NCBI GenBank assembly: GCA_003021905.1 | Contig: PXPI01000097.1 | Location: 1-34,643 of the forward strand | DNA: 34,643 bases | DNA from: Cyanobacteria bacterium SW_9_44_58 | GTDB lineage: Bacteria > Cyanobacteriota > Cyanobacteriia > Cyanobacteriales > Rubidibacteraceae | Reading direction: 5' to 3' | Made by a program: the position numbers and the translations under genes | Shown: positions 25,958 to 34,154 of the stretch, piece after piece | Layout of the letters: each line of letters opens with the position of its first letter | Position numbering within the stretch: the stretch's first letter is position 1 | Notes under the pieces: model-generated | Seen by the model: only the letters and a program-made list of their open reading frames with translations | Told to the model about the DNA's origin: nothing | The model's database searches: none

Positions 25958-26206
25958 TTGCGAGCTAAGGTTAAACAAGGGAAAGGAGAGCAGTTTAAAC
26001 CAACATCTCCTCACAAATCCCCTCGTTGGAGTAAAGTGGAACGTTACGTTTACCTAGAACAACAACATCGTACCGTTCACTAAAAAGACCAAATCCGATT
26101 CTAGGGACTGTGGCGACTTTAAATGCAACTTGCTGATGATTTAAGTGGAAGCTGGAATCTAGGCATTTGTTGGCAAACTAGCAACATACAAAAACACACA
26201 AATTAA
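25958..26206 (+). pseudogene. Possible relic of a small unidentified protein gene with three in-frame stops
   Basis: From TTG 25958 one frame is open for 41 codons (containing SPRWSKVERYVYLEQQ) to TAA 26081. The same frame then runs on through TAG and another TAA, the pieces between and after reading KDQIRF, GLWRL and MQLADDLSGSWNLGICWQT, to a final TAA at 26204. The translation keeps a Trp/Tyr-rich, soluble-protein character across the stops, and each internal stop is one substitution from a sense codon. There is no Shine-Dalgarno at the start. I do not recognise the family; it may be a decayed small cyanobacterial hypothetical gene or a chance reading. Confidence 0.3.
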
Positions 26207-26299
26207 GTTTCTCAGCTGTTTGTATCGGGTCTCAAATTACCAAATAATTAATTCTGGCCTGATTTGTGCTCATTGGTCAAGATAAAGGGAGGTTGCTCT

Positions 26300-27256
26300 G
26301 TGGCGCAGCTAAAAGACTTTACTGTCGATTGTGTCGAATCCAAAACTGATTCTAAAACACAAAACCAATATAGTAAATTTGTCTTGGAACCGTTAGAGCG
26401 GGGTCAAGGCATTACAGTGGGGAATGCTCTCAGACGGGTTTTGTTATCAAATTTAGAAGGAACTGCCGTAACTGCGGCTCGCATTGCCGGCGTTACCCAT
26501 GAATTTGCCACTGTACCAGGAGTTAGGGAAGATGTCCTAGAAATTTTACTGAATCTTAAAGAGCTTGTCTTCCGAAGTTACTCTCCCGGACCTCACATTG
26601 CCCGCTTAGTTGCAACGGGGCCGGCTACCGTAACTGCTGGGGAATTTAATTTACCATCAGAAGTGGAGGTTGTTGATCCCAGTCAGTATGTGGCGACCTT
26701 AGCCGATGGCGCGAAGCTAGAGCTAGAAATTCGCATCGAACGCGGCAGTGGCTATCGCATGGTGGATCAAGAAAAGGAAGATGTGAGTTCCTTAGATTTT
26801 CTACAAATTGATGCTGTCTTTATGCCAGTGTCGAAAGTGAAATACGACGTAGAAGAAACTTATTTTGAGGAAGGAATCGGCAAGGATCGCTTAACTTTAG
26901 AAATTACTACCAATGGCAGTATTCAGCCTGATGAAGCCCTCTCCCAAGCTGCCACTATCCTTGTGGGATTATTTCATCCGCTAGGAGATTTAAATATCCA
27001 ACCTTCTCAAGAAGAGGAGCAAGAAGAGGAAGATCCCAATGGACAAATTCCCATTGAAGAATTACAACTGTCGGTGCGAGCTTATAATTGCCTAAAACGA
27101 GCTCAAATTAACTCAGTTGCCGACTTACTAGATTATACCCATGAAGACCTTTTAGAAATTAAGAATTTTGGGCAAAAATCAGCGGAAGAAGTCGTTGAAG
27201 CGTTACAGAAACGCTTAGGCATTACACTTCCTCAAGAAAAATCTGCCGCTAGTTAA
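26300..27256 (+). CDS. rpoA: DNA-directed RNA polymerase subunit alpha
   Basis: Assembly platform of RNA polymerase. 318 residues from GTG 26300; AAAGGGAGG (26284-26292) is 7 nt upstream and the N-terminus [16 protein letters not shown] matches homologues, so the longer in-frame reading from 26264 is rejected. The N-terminal domain has [36 protein letters not shown] and [15 protein letters not shown]; an acidic linker ([11 protein letters not shown]) leads to the C-terminal domain with [20 protein letters not shown] and [19 protein letters not shown], which binds UP elements and activators. Confidence 0.98.
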   Translation: MAQLKDFTVDCVESKTDSKTQNQYSKFVLEPLERGQGITVGNALRRVLLSNLEGTAVTAARIAGVTHEFATVPGVREDVLEILLNLKELVFRSYSPGPHIARLVATGPATVTAGEFNLPSEVEVVDPSQYVATLADGAKLELEIRIERGSGYRMVDQEKEDVSSLDFLQIDAVFMPVSKVKYDVEETYFEEGIGKDRLTLEITTNGSIQPDEALSQAATILVGLFHPLGDLNIQPSQEEEQEEEDPNGQIPIEELQLSVRAYNCLKRAQINSVADLLDYTHEDLLEIKNFGQKSAEEVVEALQKRLGITLPQEKSAAS

Positions 27257-27312
27257 ACCATGTTTCTCCAACATTTACATTAATAACGATCAGTGAAAAG
27301 GAGGCTGAATCT

Positions 27313-27663
27313 ATGCGTCATTGTCGTCGTGTTAAAAAATTAGGTCGCGCTGCCGACCAGCGCAAAGCATTATTACGCTCTTTAGCGACGGAACTGATTC
27401 GACACGGGCAAATTAAAACCACTAAAACCCGTGCCAAAGCAGTTCGTTCGGAAGTGGAAAAAATTATTACCCTGGCTAAAGATGGATCGTTGGCAGCCCG
27501 CCGACAAGCCCTCGGTTATTTATACGATAAAAACTTGGTTCATGCCTTGTTTGAAAATGTACAAGAGCGGTATGGGGATCGCAATGGGGGATATACCCGT
27601 GTCTCAAGAACCATACGTCGGCGAGGAGATAATGCAGAAATGGCTGTTATTGAATTAGTTTAA
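27313..27663 (+). CDS. rplQ: Large ribosomal subunit protein L17 (bL17)
   Basis: 50S protein near the tunnel exit. 116 residues: [58 protein letters not shown] and [20 protein letters not shown]-type end. AAAGGAGG about 8 nt before the ATG. Starts 56 nt after rpoA and ends 13 nt before truA. Confidence 0.98.
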   Translation: MRHCRRVKKLGRAADQRKALLRSLATELIRHGQIKTTKTRAKAVRSEVEKIITLAKDGSLAARRQALGYLYDKNLVHALFENVQERYGDRNGGYTRVSRTIRRRGDNAEMAVIELV

Positions 27664-27676
27664 TAAGGGAGGAATA

Positions 27677-28525
27677 TTGGCTAGTCAGTCAGCTAAAACC
27701 AAACGCGTTGCCCTGGTTATTCAATACGTGGGAACCGGTTTTTATGGCTGGCAACGCCAACCTTGCTACCGAACCGTCCAAGAAGAAATTGAACGGGCGA
27801 TCAATCAAACGATCGCGCTTGATGCTTCCCAAACGCGAATTCCTCTCCATGGAGCAGGGCGAACTGATAGCGGGGTTCACGCCGCAGCGCAAACTGCTCA
27901 CTTTGATATCACAAGCCCGATTCCAGGGGAAAAAGTTGCCGCTATCCTGAACAATAACTTACCCCAGGATATTCTTATTCGAGCATCAGCAGAAGTGCCT
28001 CAAAATTGGCATGCTCAGTTTTCGGCAAGTTGGCGCCGTTATCGGTACACTTTGTATACAGCGGCTGCCCCAAATTTGTTTGTTGCTCCCTTTAGTTGGC
28101 ACTATTACTATGCCCCTCTAGAGGTGGGCAAAATGGCAACGGCATTAAATGCGTTGTTGGGGTATCATGATCTAGCGGCGTTTTGTCGTGCTGGCTCTAC
28201 CCGAGCGCACACTTGGGTCAATGTTCAGGATGTACAGTGCATCCGCAAGGATCCCTTTGTGGAAATTGAAATTCAAGCCGATGGCTTTTTATACGGCATG
28301 GTGCGCTTATTGGTAGGATTGCTAGCTAAAGTTGGCATTGGCGATATCAGTTTAGAAACCTTTGCTGAAATTTGGACTCAAAAGCAGCGCGATCGCGTGA
28401 AATATGCCGCTCCGGCGAAAGGGCTTTGTCTGTTAAATGTGGGATATGATCACTTTCCCTTTCCCAAATCCATTTGGTTTGATAGTCAACCTCATTATTA
28501 CTTTAATACAGCAAAATCACTATGA
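27677..28525 (+). CDS. truA: tRNA pseudouridine synthase A
   Basis: Makes pseudouridine at positions 38-40 of tRNA anticodon stems. 282 residues: [19 protein letters not shown], the catalytic-Asp motif [52 protein letters not shown] and [18 protein letters not shown]. The start is TTG 27677, supported by AAGGGAGG (27665-27672) 4 nt upstream. The final codons overlap the rplM start as ATGA, so the two are translationally coupled. Location in the ribosomal cluster is usual in cyanobacteria. Confidence 0.96.
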   Translation: MASQSAKTKRVALVIQYVGTGFYGWQRQPCYRTVQEEIERAINQTIALDASQTRIPLHGAGRTDSGVHAAAQTAHFDITSPIPGEKVAAILNNNLPQDILIRASAEVPQNWHAQFSASWRRYRYTLYTAAAPNLFVAPFSWHYYYAPLEVGKMATALNALLGYHDLAAFCRAGSTRAHTWVNVQDVQCIRKDPFVEIEIQADGFLYGMVRLLVGLLAKVGIGDISLETFAEIWTQKQRDRVKYAAPAKGLCLLNVGYDHFPFPKSIWFDSQPHYYFNTAKSL

Positions 28526-28959
28526 CACTCAATCAAACTCCTTTACCCAACACAGAAACCGAAGAAAGACAATGGTATGTCATCGATGCGACCGGCTATC
28601 GCATCGGTCGTCTTGCCAGTGAAATTGCCAAGATCATTCGCGGTAAAAATAAATCCCATTTTACCCCTCATATGGATACAGGGGACTTTGTCATTGTTAT
28701 TAATGCGGAAAAGGTTACCATTAGCGGCAATAAACCCAATGAAAAACTCTATTTCCGCCATTCCCAACGACCGGGCGGGATAAAAACGGAAAGCTTTAAT
28801 CAACTTCAACGCAGAATTCCCGAACGCATTATTGAACAAGCAGTAAAAGGAATGCTCCCGAAAAATCGGTTAGGTCGGCAACTGTTTAATAAACTGAAAG
28901 TCTATGCTGGCCCAGAACATCCCCATCAAGCCCAAAAACCGGTAGAAATTACCGTTTAA
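28522..28959 (+). CDS. rplM: Large ribosomal subunit protein L13 (uL13)
   Basis: Early-assembly 50S protein. 145 residues: [78 protein letters not shown] and [14 protein letters not shown]. The ATG overlaps the truA stop by 4 nt. Followed after 44 nt by rpsI, its constant partner. Confidence 0.98.
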   Translation: MTLNQTPLPNTETEERQWYVIDATGYRIGRLASEIAKIIRGKNKSHFTPHMDTGDFVIVINAEKVTISGNKPNEKLYFRHSQRPGGIKTESFNQLQRRIPERIIEQAVKGMLPKNRLGRQLFNKLKVYAGPEHPHQAQKPVEITV

Positions 28960-29003
28960 TAGAGAAAATTATGCTGTCTAACTCACGTTAAGGAGATCAT
29001 TTT

Positions 29004-29414
29004 ATGCAAGCGACTGATAACAATCGCGTTGTCTATTGGGGAACAGGCCGCCGTAAAAGCTCAACGGCCAGAGTTCGTCTGATTCCCGGTAATGGCAACA
29101 TCAACATTAATTCCCGCAATGGCGATGATTATTTCAACTACGATCCTAAGCACATTGCTACCATCAAAGCCCCGTTGGAAACCTTAGGCTTGGAAAATGA
29201 TTATGATGTTTTCGTCAATGCCAATGGCGGCGGTTTAACCGGACAAGCAGAGGCGGTACGTTTAGGCGTAGCAAGGGCTTTATGCAAACTGGATCCTGAA
29301 AATCGGACTCCTTTGAAGATTGAAGGCTATCTCACTCGGGATCCTCGCTCGAAAGAACGGAAAAAATACGGCTTACGGAAAGCCAGAAAATCGCCGCAAT
29401 ACTCAAAACGCTAA
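29004..29414 (+). CDS. rpsI: Small ribosomal subunit protein S9 (uS9)
   Basis: 30S head protein whose C-terminal tail reaches P-site tRNA. 136 residues: [58 protein letters not shown] and the tail [18 protein letters not shown] ending in the essential Lys-Arg. AAGGAGA 10 nt upstream of the ATG. Confidence 0.98.
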   Translation: MQATDNNRVVYWGTGRRKSSTARVRLIPGNGNININSRNGDDYFNYDPKHIATIKAPLETLGLENDYDVFVNANGGGLTGQAEAVRLGVARALCKLDPENRTPLKIEGYLTRDPRSKERKKYGLRKARKSPQYSKR

Positions 29415-29425
29415 AATGAAACAGA

Positions 29426-29449
29426 AGAGAGCATCATCGCTTGCTCTCT
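29426..29449 (+). promoter_or_regulatory. Perfect 8-bp hairpin between rpsI and rpmE
   Basis: AGAGAGCA (29426-29433) pairs with TGCTCTCT (29442-29449) around an 8-nt loop, in the 69-nt gap between rpsI and rpmE. The sequence after it is not T-rich. It lies about 25 nt before the AGGAGG-type ribosome-binding site of rpmE, a position suited to attenuation, L31-dependent control or RNase cleavage; which one is unknown. Confidence 0.45.
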
Positions 29450-29483
29450 CGATTTGTAAAAGAGTGAAACATAGGAGGGAATT

Positions 29484-29723
29484 ATGGCAAAAGAGGGCAT
29501 TCACCCCGAATGGTATCCAGAAGCAAAAGTCATTTGTAATGGCGAAGTCGTCATGACAGTGGGAGCAACGCAACCGGAACTTCACGTGGACGTTTGGTCT
29601 GGCAATCATCCCTTTTATACGGGGAACCAGAAAATTATTGATACGGAAGGGCGAGTTGACCGCTTCCTGCGGAAATACGGCATGTTTGACGATCGCTCAG
29701 AAGATAACGAGAATCAGGAATAA
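29484..29723 (+). CDS. rpmE: Large ribosomal subunit protein L31 (bL31), zinc-independent form
   Basis: Bridges the 50S central protuberance and the 30S head. 79 residues: GIHPEWYPEAKVICNGEVVM, HVDVWSGNHPFYTGNQKIID, GRVDRFLRKYGMF and an acidic tail. Only one of the four zinc cysteines remains (VICNGE; the second pair CxxC is replaced by WSGN), so this is the C- form, common in cyanobacteria. AGGAGGG about 7 nt upstream supports the ATG. It contrasts with the zinc-binding L36 in the same cluster. Confidence 0.96.
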   Translation: MAKEGIHPEWYPEAKVICNGEVVMTVGATQPELHVDVWSGNHPFYTGNQKIIDTEGRVDRFLRKYGMFDDRSEDNENQE

Positions 29724-29827
29724 TATTAATTGCCTTATTCATGACTCCCTAAGCAGCGATCATCGCTTTTTATTTTTAATCTCTTCATCTGGCAGCGAAA
29801 ACCTGTTATTTATTACGAATTAACCTG

Positions 29828-30922
29828 ATGGCTGAATCCTACGTCCTAGAAAAACTGCGCTCAGTAGAAGAAACCTACAACGAGTTAACACGTCGTTTGG
29901 GCGATCCTGATATTGCTACTGATCCAGAAGAATTGCAACGAGTGGCAAAAGCTCGCTCTTCTCTGGAAGAAACAGTACAAATCTATAATCAGTGGAAGCA
30001 AACCCAAAAAGACTTGGAAGAAGCGCAAGAAGTCTATAAGGAAGCCAAGGGCGATCCCCAGATGCAAGAACTTGCGTCTTCCGAAGTGCAGGAGTTGGAA
30101 GACAAACTTGAACAACTGGAACATCGCTTGAAACTCATGTTACTCCCGCGCGATCCCAATGATGAGAAAAACATCATGCTGGAGATTCGTGCTGGGACCG
30201 GAGGCGATGAAGCCTGCCTTTGGGTGGGCGATTTAGTAAAAATGTATTCCTGTTATGCAGAAAGTCAAGGCTGGAGTATTAATCTAGCCAGTGAATCGAT
30301 TTCTGAAACTGGCGGCTTTAAAGAAGCCATCTTAGAAATAAAAGGCGATCGCGTCTATAGTAAGCTAAAATTCGAAGCCGGAGTTCATCGGGTACAACGG
30401 GTTCCGGTTACTGAAGCTGGCGGACGGGTTCATACCTCCACTGCAACTGTAGCGATTATGCCGGAAGTGGATGATGTGGAGGTGGAAATCGATCCCAAAG
30501 AGGTGGAAATTGGTACGGCGCGTTCCGGTGGTGCCGGGGGACAAAACGTTAACAAAGTCGAAACAGCAGTGGACTTATTGTATAAACCTCTCGGCATTCG
30601 CATTTTCTGTACCCAAGAACGTTCGCAACTCAAAAACCGGGAACGAGCCATGCAGATTTTGCGAGCCAAACTGTACGAAATGAAACTGCGGGAACAAAAC
30701 GAATCCGTTACCTCTATGCGTCGCTCGCAAGTTGGAACTGGCGCCCGTTCTGAAAAAATCCGAACCTACAACTATAAAGACAACCGCGTAACCGACCATC
30801 GCTTGGGAGAGAATTTTAATCTAGAAGCCCTATTAGAGGGGGACTTGGAAGAAGTCATTCAAGCCTGTATTGCAAAAGATCAGCAAGAACGTTTAGCTGA
30901 ATTAATGGAAAAATCCGAATAA
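29828..30922 (+). CDS. prfA: Peptide chain release factor 1
   Basis: Recognises UAA and UAG and triggers peptide release. 364 residues: an N-terminal coiled-coil domain (about 5-105), the codon-recognition tripeptide Pro193-Val-Thr195 in RVPVTEAGG, the catalytic GGQ at 237-239 in [18 protein letters not shown], and the C-terminal [20 protein letters not shown]. PxT rather than SPF marks it as RF1, not RF2. Last gene of the cluster, 104 nt after rpmE. Confidence 0.98.
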   Translation: MAESYVLEKLRSVEETYNELTRRLGDPDIATDPEELQRVAKARSSLEETVQIYNQWKQTQKDLEEAQEVYKEAKGDPQMQELASSEVQELEDKLEQLEHRLKLMLLPRDPNDEKNIMLEIRAGTGGDEACLWVGDLVKMYSCYAESQGWSINLASESISETGGFKEAILEIKGDRVYSKLKFEAGVHRVQRVPVTEAGGRVHTSTATVAIMPEVDDVEVEIDPKEVEIGTARSGGAGGQNVNKVETAVDLLYKPLGIRIFCTQERSQLKNRERAMQILRAKLYEMKLREQNESVTSMRRSQVGTGARSEKIRTYNYKDNRVTDHRLGENFNLEALLEGDLEEVIQACIAKDQQERLAELMEKSE

Positions 30923-30971
30923 TGGTAAAATTACAGTAAAATTGCAAAGTTAACGTAAAATATCGCAAAAT

Positions 30972-30990
30972 GATCAAATCAGGCTTGATC
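30972..30990. terminator. Hairpin after prfA
   Basis: GATCAA (30972-30977) pairs with TTGATC (30985-30990), 6 pairs with a 7-nt loop, 50 nt after the prfA stop. No U-tract follows, so termination activity is doubtful. Confidence 0.25.
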
Positions 30991-31094
30991 GTCTCAATTG
31001 GATGACATCATATCGGGGATCAATGATAAACGCCTTCACATCCAAACCGAAAATGGTAGAAGCCATCCAGTAAAGCATGCAATGCGATCAAGAG

Positions 31095-31105
31095 TGATAG
31101 TATCA
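31095..31105. promoter_or_regulatory. Palindrome and possible -10 element upstream of gpmI
   Basis: TGATA-G-TATCA (31095-31105) is a perfect inverted repeat 35 nt before the gpmI ATG, and it overlaps TATCAT (31101-31106), a 5-of-6 match to a -10 box. No good -35 stands 16-18 nt upstream. It could be a promoter with an operator, or a chance palindrome in AT-rich DNA. Confidence 0.3.
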
Positions 31106-31139
31106 TGTCGGTGAAACACGCAAAAGTAGAGAAAAGCCT

Positions 31140-32738
31140 ATGACACATGCACCGATTGCCCCGGTGGTGCTAGTGATCCTTGACGGTTGGGGTGAACGCC
31201 AGAGCCAAGATGCCAACGCGATCGCGCAGGCGAAGACGCCCATTATGAACAGCTTAAGAGAAGTCTATCCTTTGACGCAGCTGCAAGCGTCGGGGAAAGA
31301 CGTTGGCCTGCCTGAGGGACAAATGGGGAACTCAGAAGTAGGCCATCTCAATATTGGTGCTGGGCGAATCGTCCCCCAGGAACTCGTTCGCATCAGCGAT
31401 GCTGTGGAAGATGGTTCAATTTTAGAGAACCCAACTCTAGTCCAAACTTGCCAAAATATCAAAGCCAGTCAAGGAAAACTGCACCTGATGGGTTTATGTT
31501 CGGCAGGCGGCGTTCATTCCCATATTTCCCATTTGCTGGGGTTATTAAAACTTGCCAAAGCCCAAGGAATTGAAGAAGTTTGTATTCATGCCTTTACCGA
31601 TGGGCGCGATACCAATCCCACTGATGGCATAGCAGCCCTGCAACAAGTTCAAGATTACACGGAACAAGTGGGAGTGGGGCGCATTGTTACCGTTAGCGGT
31701 CGGTATTATGCCATGGATCGCGATCGCCGCTGGGAACGTATCCAAAAAGCCTATGACGTGATTTGTGAAAAAGACTGTGAAGACGAAACCTCTCCCACAG
31801 AACTTCTCCAACAGCATTACGAGTTAGGCGTGACGGATGAATTTATTCCGCCCACTCGCATTGCCTCTGGCGGAGTAGAAGCAGGAGACGGAGTCATCTT
31901 TTTCAACTTCCGTCCCGATCGCGCCCGACAACTAACGGCAGCCTTTGTTAGTTCCGATTTTGACGGTTTTGAACGGGAACAAATCCAACCGCTTCACTTT
32001 GCCGCTTTTACCCAATACGACACAACTCTCCCGGTAGAGGTAGCCTTTAAACCCCAAAACTTAACCAATATTTTAGGGGAAGTCATTGCTAAAGAAGGAC
32101 TGCAACAGTTCCGCACTGCCGAAACTGAAAAATATCCTCACATCACTTACTTTTTCAATGGTGGCGAAGAAACCCCCTTTCCAGGAGAGGATCGCAAACT
32201 CATTGATAGTCCTTTAGTTGCCACTTATGATCAAGCCCCGGCCATGTCTGCAGAAGCCGTGACGGAAGTTGCTTGTGCAGCAGTGGAAAAACAAGTGTAT
32301 TCTCTCATTGTGATTAATTACGCCAACCCGGATATGGTTGGTCATACGGGCAACATAGAGGCAGCCATTACTGCCGTTGAAACCGTTGATCATTGCTTAG
32401 GACAACTCCTGGAAAGTATTAGTAAAGTAGGAGGGACTACCCTGATTACAGCAGATCACGGTAACGCCGAATATATGGCAGATAAAAACGGTAATCCCTG
32501 GACAGCCCATACTAACAATTTAGTTCCCTTCTTGCTAGTGGAAGGAGAAAAACGGAAAATTCCCGGACATGGAGGTGAAGCGCAACTCCGAGAAGGAGGT
32601 TGTCTAGCTGATTTAGCGCCAACGATTCTACAAATTCTGCAACTTCCGCAACCGGAAGAAATGACAGGCCAGTCCTTAATTGCAAGCAGCGATATTCAAG
32701 TAAAACAGAATCGCACGCCAGTAGATATTTCACTATAA
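31140..32738 (+). CDS. gpmI: 2,3-bisphosphoglycerate-independent phosphoglycerate mutase
   Basis: Interconverts 3- and 2-phosphoglycerate in glycolysis, using two Mn ions and a phosphoserine. 532 residues: metal ligand Asp15 in VVLVILDGWGER, catalytic Ser65 in GQMGNSEVGHLNIGAGR, SAGGVHSHISHL, AFTDGRDTNP, SGRYYAMDRDRRWER, FFNFRPDRARQLT, NYANPDMVGHTG and TADHGNAEYM. An extension after residue 515 (SSDIQVKQNRTPVDISL) is slightly longer than in many homologues. It is followed 42 nt later by secG, a pairing common in cyanobacteria. Confidence 0.98.
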   Translation: MTHAPIAPVVLVILDGWGERQSQDANAIAQAKTPIMNSLREVYPLTQLQASGKDVGLPEGQMGNSEVGHLNIGAGRIVPQELVRISDAVEDGSILENPTLVQTCQNIKASQGKLHLMGLCSAGGVHSHISHLLGLLKLAKAQGIEEVCIHAFTDGRDTNPTDGIAALQQVQDYTEQVGVGRIVTVSGRYYAMDRDRRWERIQKAYDVICEKDCEDETSPTELLQQHYELGVTDEFIPPTRIASGGVEAGDGVIFFNFRPDRARQLTAAFVSSDFDGFEREQIQPLHFAAFTQYDTTLPVEVAFKPQNLTNILGEVIAKEGLQQFRTAETEKYPHITYFFNGGEETPFPGEDRKLIDSPLVATYDQAPAMSAEAVTEVACAAVEKQVYSLIVINYANPDMVGHTGNIEAAITAVETVDHCLGQLLESISKVGGTTLITADHGNAEYMADKNGNPWTAHTNNLVPFLLVEGEKRKIPGHGGEAQLREGGCLADLAPTILQILQLPQPEEMTGQSLIASSDIQVKQNRTPVDISL

Positions 32739-32780
32739 GGTTTGATATCTTAGAAACTCTACCATCAACCAGAAACGAAA

Positions 32781-33008
32781 ATGACAATTGATCAACTCGT
32801 AGAAATTATTTCGATTGTTTCGGCAATTTTATTAATTGTCCTCGTGCTCCTCCATTCTCCCAAAAGCGATGGCTTAGGGGGGCTGAGCGGTCAATCGGAG
32901 CTCTTTAGCAGTACGAAAACCGCTGAAAAAAACCTCAATCGAATTACTTGGGCGTTAGGATTGGTTTTTATCAGCAGTACCATTATTCTAAGCGCAGGCT
33001 GGGTTTAA
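32781..33008 (+). CDS. secG: Preprotein translocase subunit SecG
   Basis: Accessory subunit of the SecYEG channel. 75 residues with two transmembrane helices (about 5-24, LVEIISIVSAILLIVLVLL, and 55-73, ITWALGLVFISSTIILSAGW) joined by the conserved cytoplasmic loop SDGLGGLSGQSELFSSTKTAE. No strong ribosome-binding site. It shares the likely gpmI transcript and is closed by a strong terminator. Confidence 0.95.
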   Translation: MTIDQLVEIISIVSAILLIVLVLLHSPKSDGLGGLSGQSELFSSTKTAEKNLNRITWALGLVFISSTIILSAGWV

Positions 33009-33089
33009 AGGGCTGGTGACTGCTTCTTTAATTAAGTCACTCTTGGATTAAGCAGATATAGCGTTTGTTTTTGTTATTAACTCCCCAAG

Positions 33090-33126
33090 AAACCGCCTTT
33101 TAATTCTTGAAAGAGGCGGTTTTAAT
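33090..33126 (+). terminator. Rho-independent terminator of gpmI-secG
   Basis: AAACCGCCT (33090-33098) pairs perfectly with AGGCGGTTT (33114-33122), extended inside to about 12 pairs including one G-U, followed by TTTTAATTT. GC-rich stem plus T-run makes it the best intrinsic terminator in the window. Confidence 0.85.
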
Positions 33127-33146
33127 TTGATCATTAGACGCTTCCC

Positions 33147-33167
33147 AATCGGTTTTCCGTACCGATT
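33147..33167. terminator. Second hairpin after secG
   Basis: AATCGGT (33147-33153) pairs with ACCGATT (33161-33167), 7-nt loop, followed by TTGTCGG. It stands 20 nt beyond the main terminator and may be a back-up terminator; the T-run is short. Confidence 0.35.
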
Positions 33168-33258
33168 TTGTCGGGATGTTACAACTGGGTAAAACCAATC
33201 GCCATCGCGTAATCTCATCTGAATTGCAAATATTTGATTTCGTTTCAGGAGGTTTGCA

Positions 33259-33480
33259 ATGCGAATCGCCCCTTTATGGGAAAAAGTGCCGCATCCAGCT
33301 TATGGAGGAACCAAGTTGGTGATAACGCGATCGCGCACCAGCAGTTCCAATTCTCTCCGCAACCGGCTAATCCTCCCTACTTGGCCTTCCTAGGCCGAAT
33401 GTCCCCGGAAAAAGGACCCCATCATGCTATTGCCATTGCCAAACAGACAAAAATTCCGCTGAAAATAGCCGGACCTGATT
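33259..33480 (+). pseudogene. GT4-family glycosyltransferase, internally deleted and truncated
   Basis: A perfect AGGAGG (33247-33252) 6 nt before ATG 33259 begins MRIAPLWEKVPHPAYGGTKL, the typical N-terminus of cyanobacterial GT4 enzymes. At about 33315-33326 the frame breaks: the next frame reads NAIAHQQFQFSPQP then PPYLAFLGRMSPEKGPHHAI and IAKQTKIPLKIAG, which belongs to the C-terminal nucleotide-sugar domain. Roughly 150 or more residues of the N-terminal domain are therefore missing between the two. After KIAG (about 33471) the match ends and another gene fragment begins. As read, the ATG frame stops at 33391 after 44 codons. Non-functional; the intact expression signals and clean motifs suggest recent loss. 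Confidence 0.8.
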
Positions 33481-33840
33481 ACTTTAGCTGACTATCAAGG
33501 GAAAGTCGAAGATCAATGGCGGGAGGAAGCCCCTGGCAAGATTCTTCATGAGTTGCGGCTAGGGGAAATAGCCCGCTGTGGCGAGGTACCGCATACGCCC
33601 TATTATGGAACGGTGGATGCTACTCCCTTATGGCTGATTCTTTATGCCGAGTATTATAGCTGGACCCATGATGAATTGATTTTCAATCAATTATGGGAAA
33701 ACGCGATCGCGGCCATGGAATGGATTGATCGCGGTCTTGAGGAAAAAGGCTACTTGTATTACGATTGCCGCTCTCCTGGCGGTTTGCAAAATCAGGGTTG
33801 GAAAGATTCCGGAGACTGTATTGTGAATTGCCAAGGGCAG

Positions 33841-33850
33841 TTAGTTTAGT
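33841..33850 (+). repeat. 5-bp tandem duplication causing the first frameshift
   Basis: TTAGT occurs twice in a row. Removing one copy turns the reading into QLVEGAIALSEVQGY without a stop, as expected for the debranching-enzyme family; with both copies the frame hits TAG at 33847-33849. Confidence 0.75.
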
Positions 33851-34122
33851 GGAAGGCGCGATCGCGCTTTCGGAAGTCCAAGGCTATATTTATGCCGCTA
33901 AAATGCGACTTAGTCAACTGGCCCGTCTTAAAAAGCACCTTGATTTGGCAGAGCAGTGGCACGAGCAGGCCCAAGCTTTCAAAAGCCGGTTTAATCAGGA
34001 CTTTTGGTTGCCGGATCAGGGATATTATGCTCTTGCCTTGGATGAAAACGGCAACCCCATTGATAGCATTACTTCTAACCCCGGTCACTGCCTCGGATTT
34101 GATATTTTCCCTTTTGAAAAAG

Positions 34123-34154
34123 CCCGGAGCGTTGCTGACCCGGAGCGTTGCTGA
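34123..34154 (+). repeat. 16-bp tandem duplication causing the second frameshift
   Basis: The 16-nt unit CCCGGAGCGTTGCTGA at 34123-34138 is repeated exactly at 34139-34154. Deleting one copy joins FEKARSVAERLQAPDLFSGW in a single frame, the expected family sequence. Confidence 0.85.

Larger units (their letters stand above)
25882..26299. other. 418-nt gap between rpsK and rpoA
   Basis: This is by far the longest gap inside the cluster. It holds a hairpin just after rpsK (25895-25913), a possible relic ORF (25958-26206, separate entry), and AT-rich DNA before rpoA in which I cannot fix a promoter. In well-known cyanobacterial clusters rpoA follows rpsK closely. No RNA gene is recognisable. 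Confidence 0.5.

Noticed and set aside
13588-30922. Many 60-120-codon ORFs antisense to or out of frame with ribosomal-protein genes
   Set aside because: All are fully contained in confidently identified genes with conserved proteins; they follow from codon composition and have no independent support.
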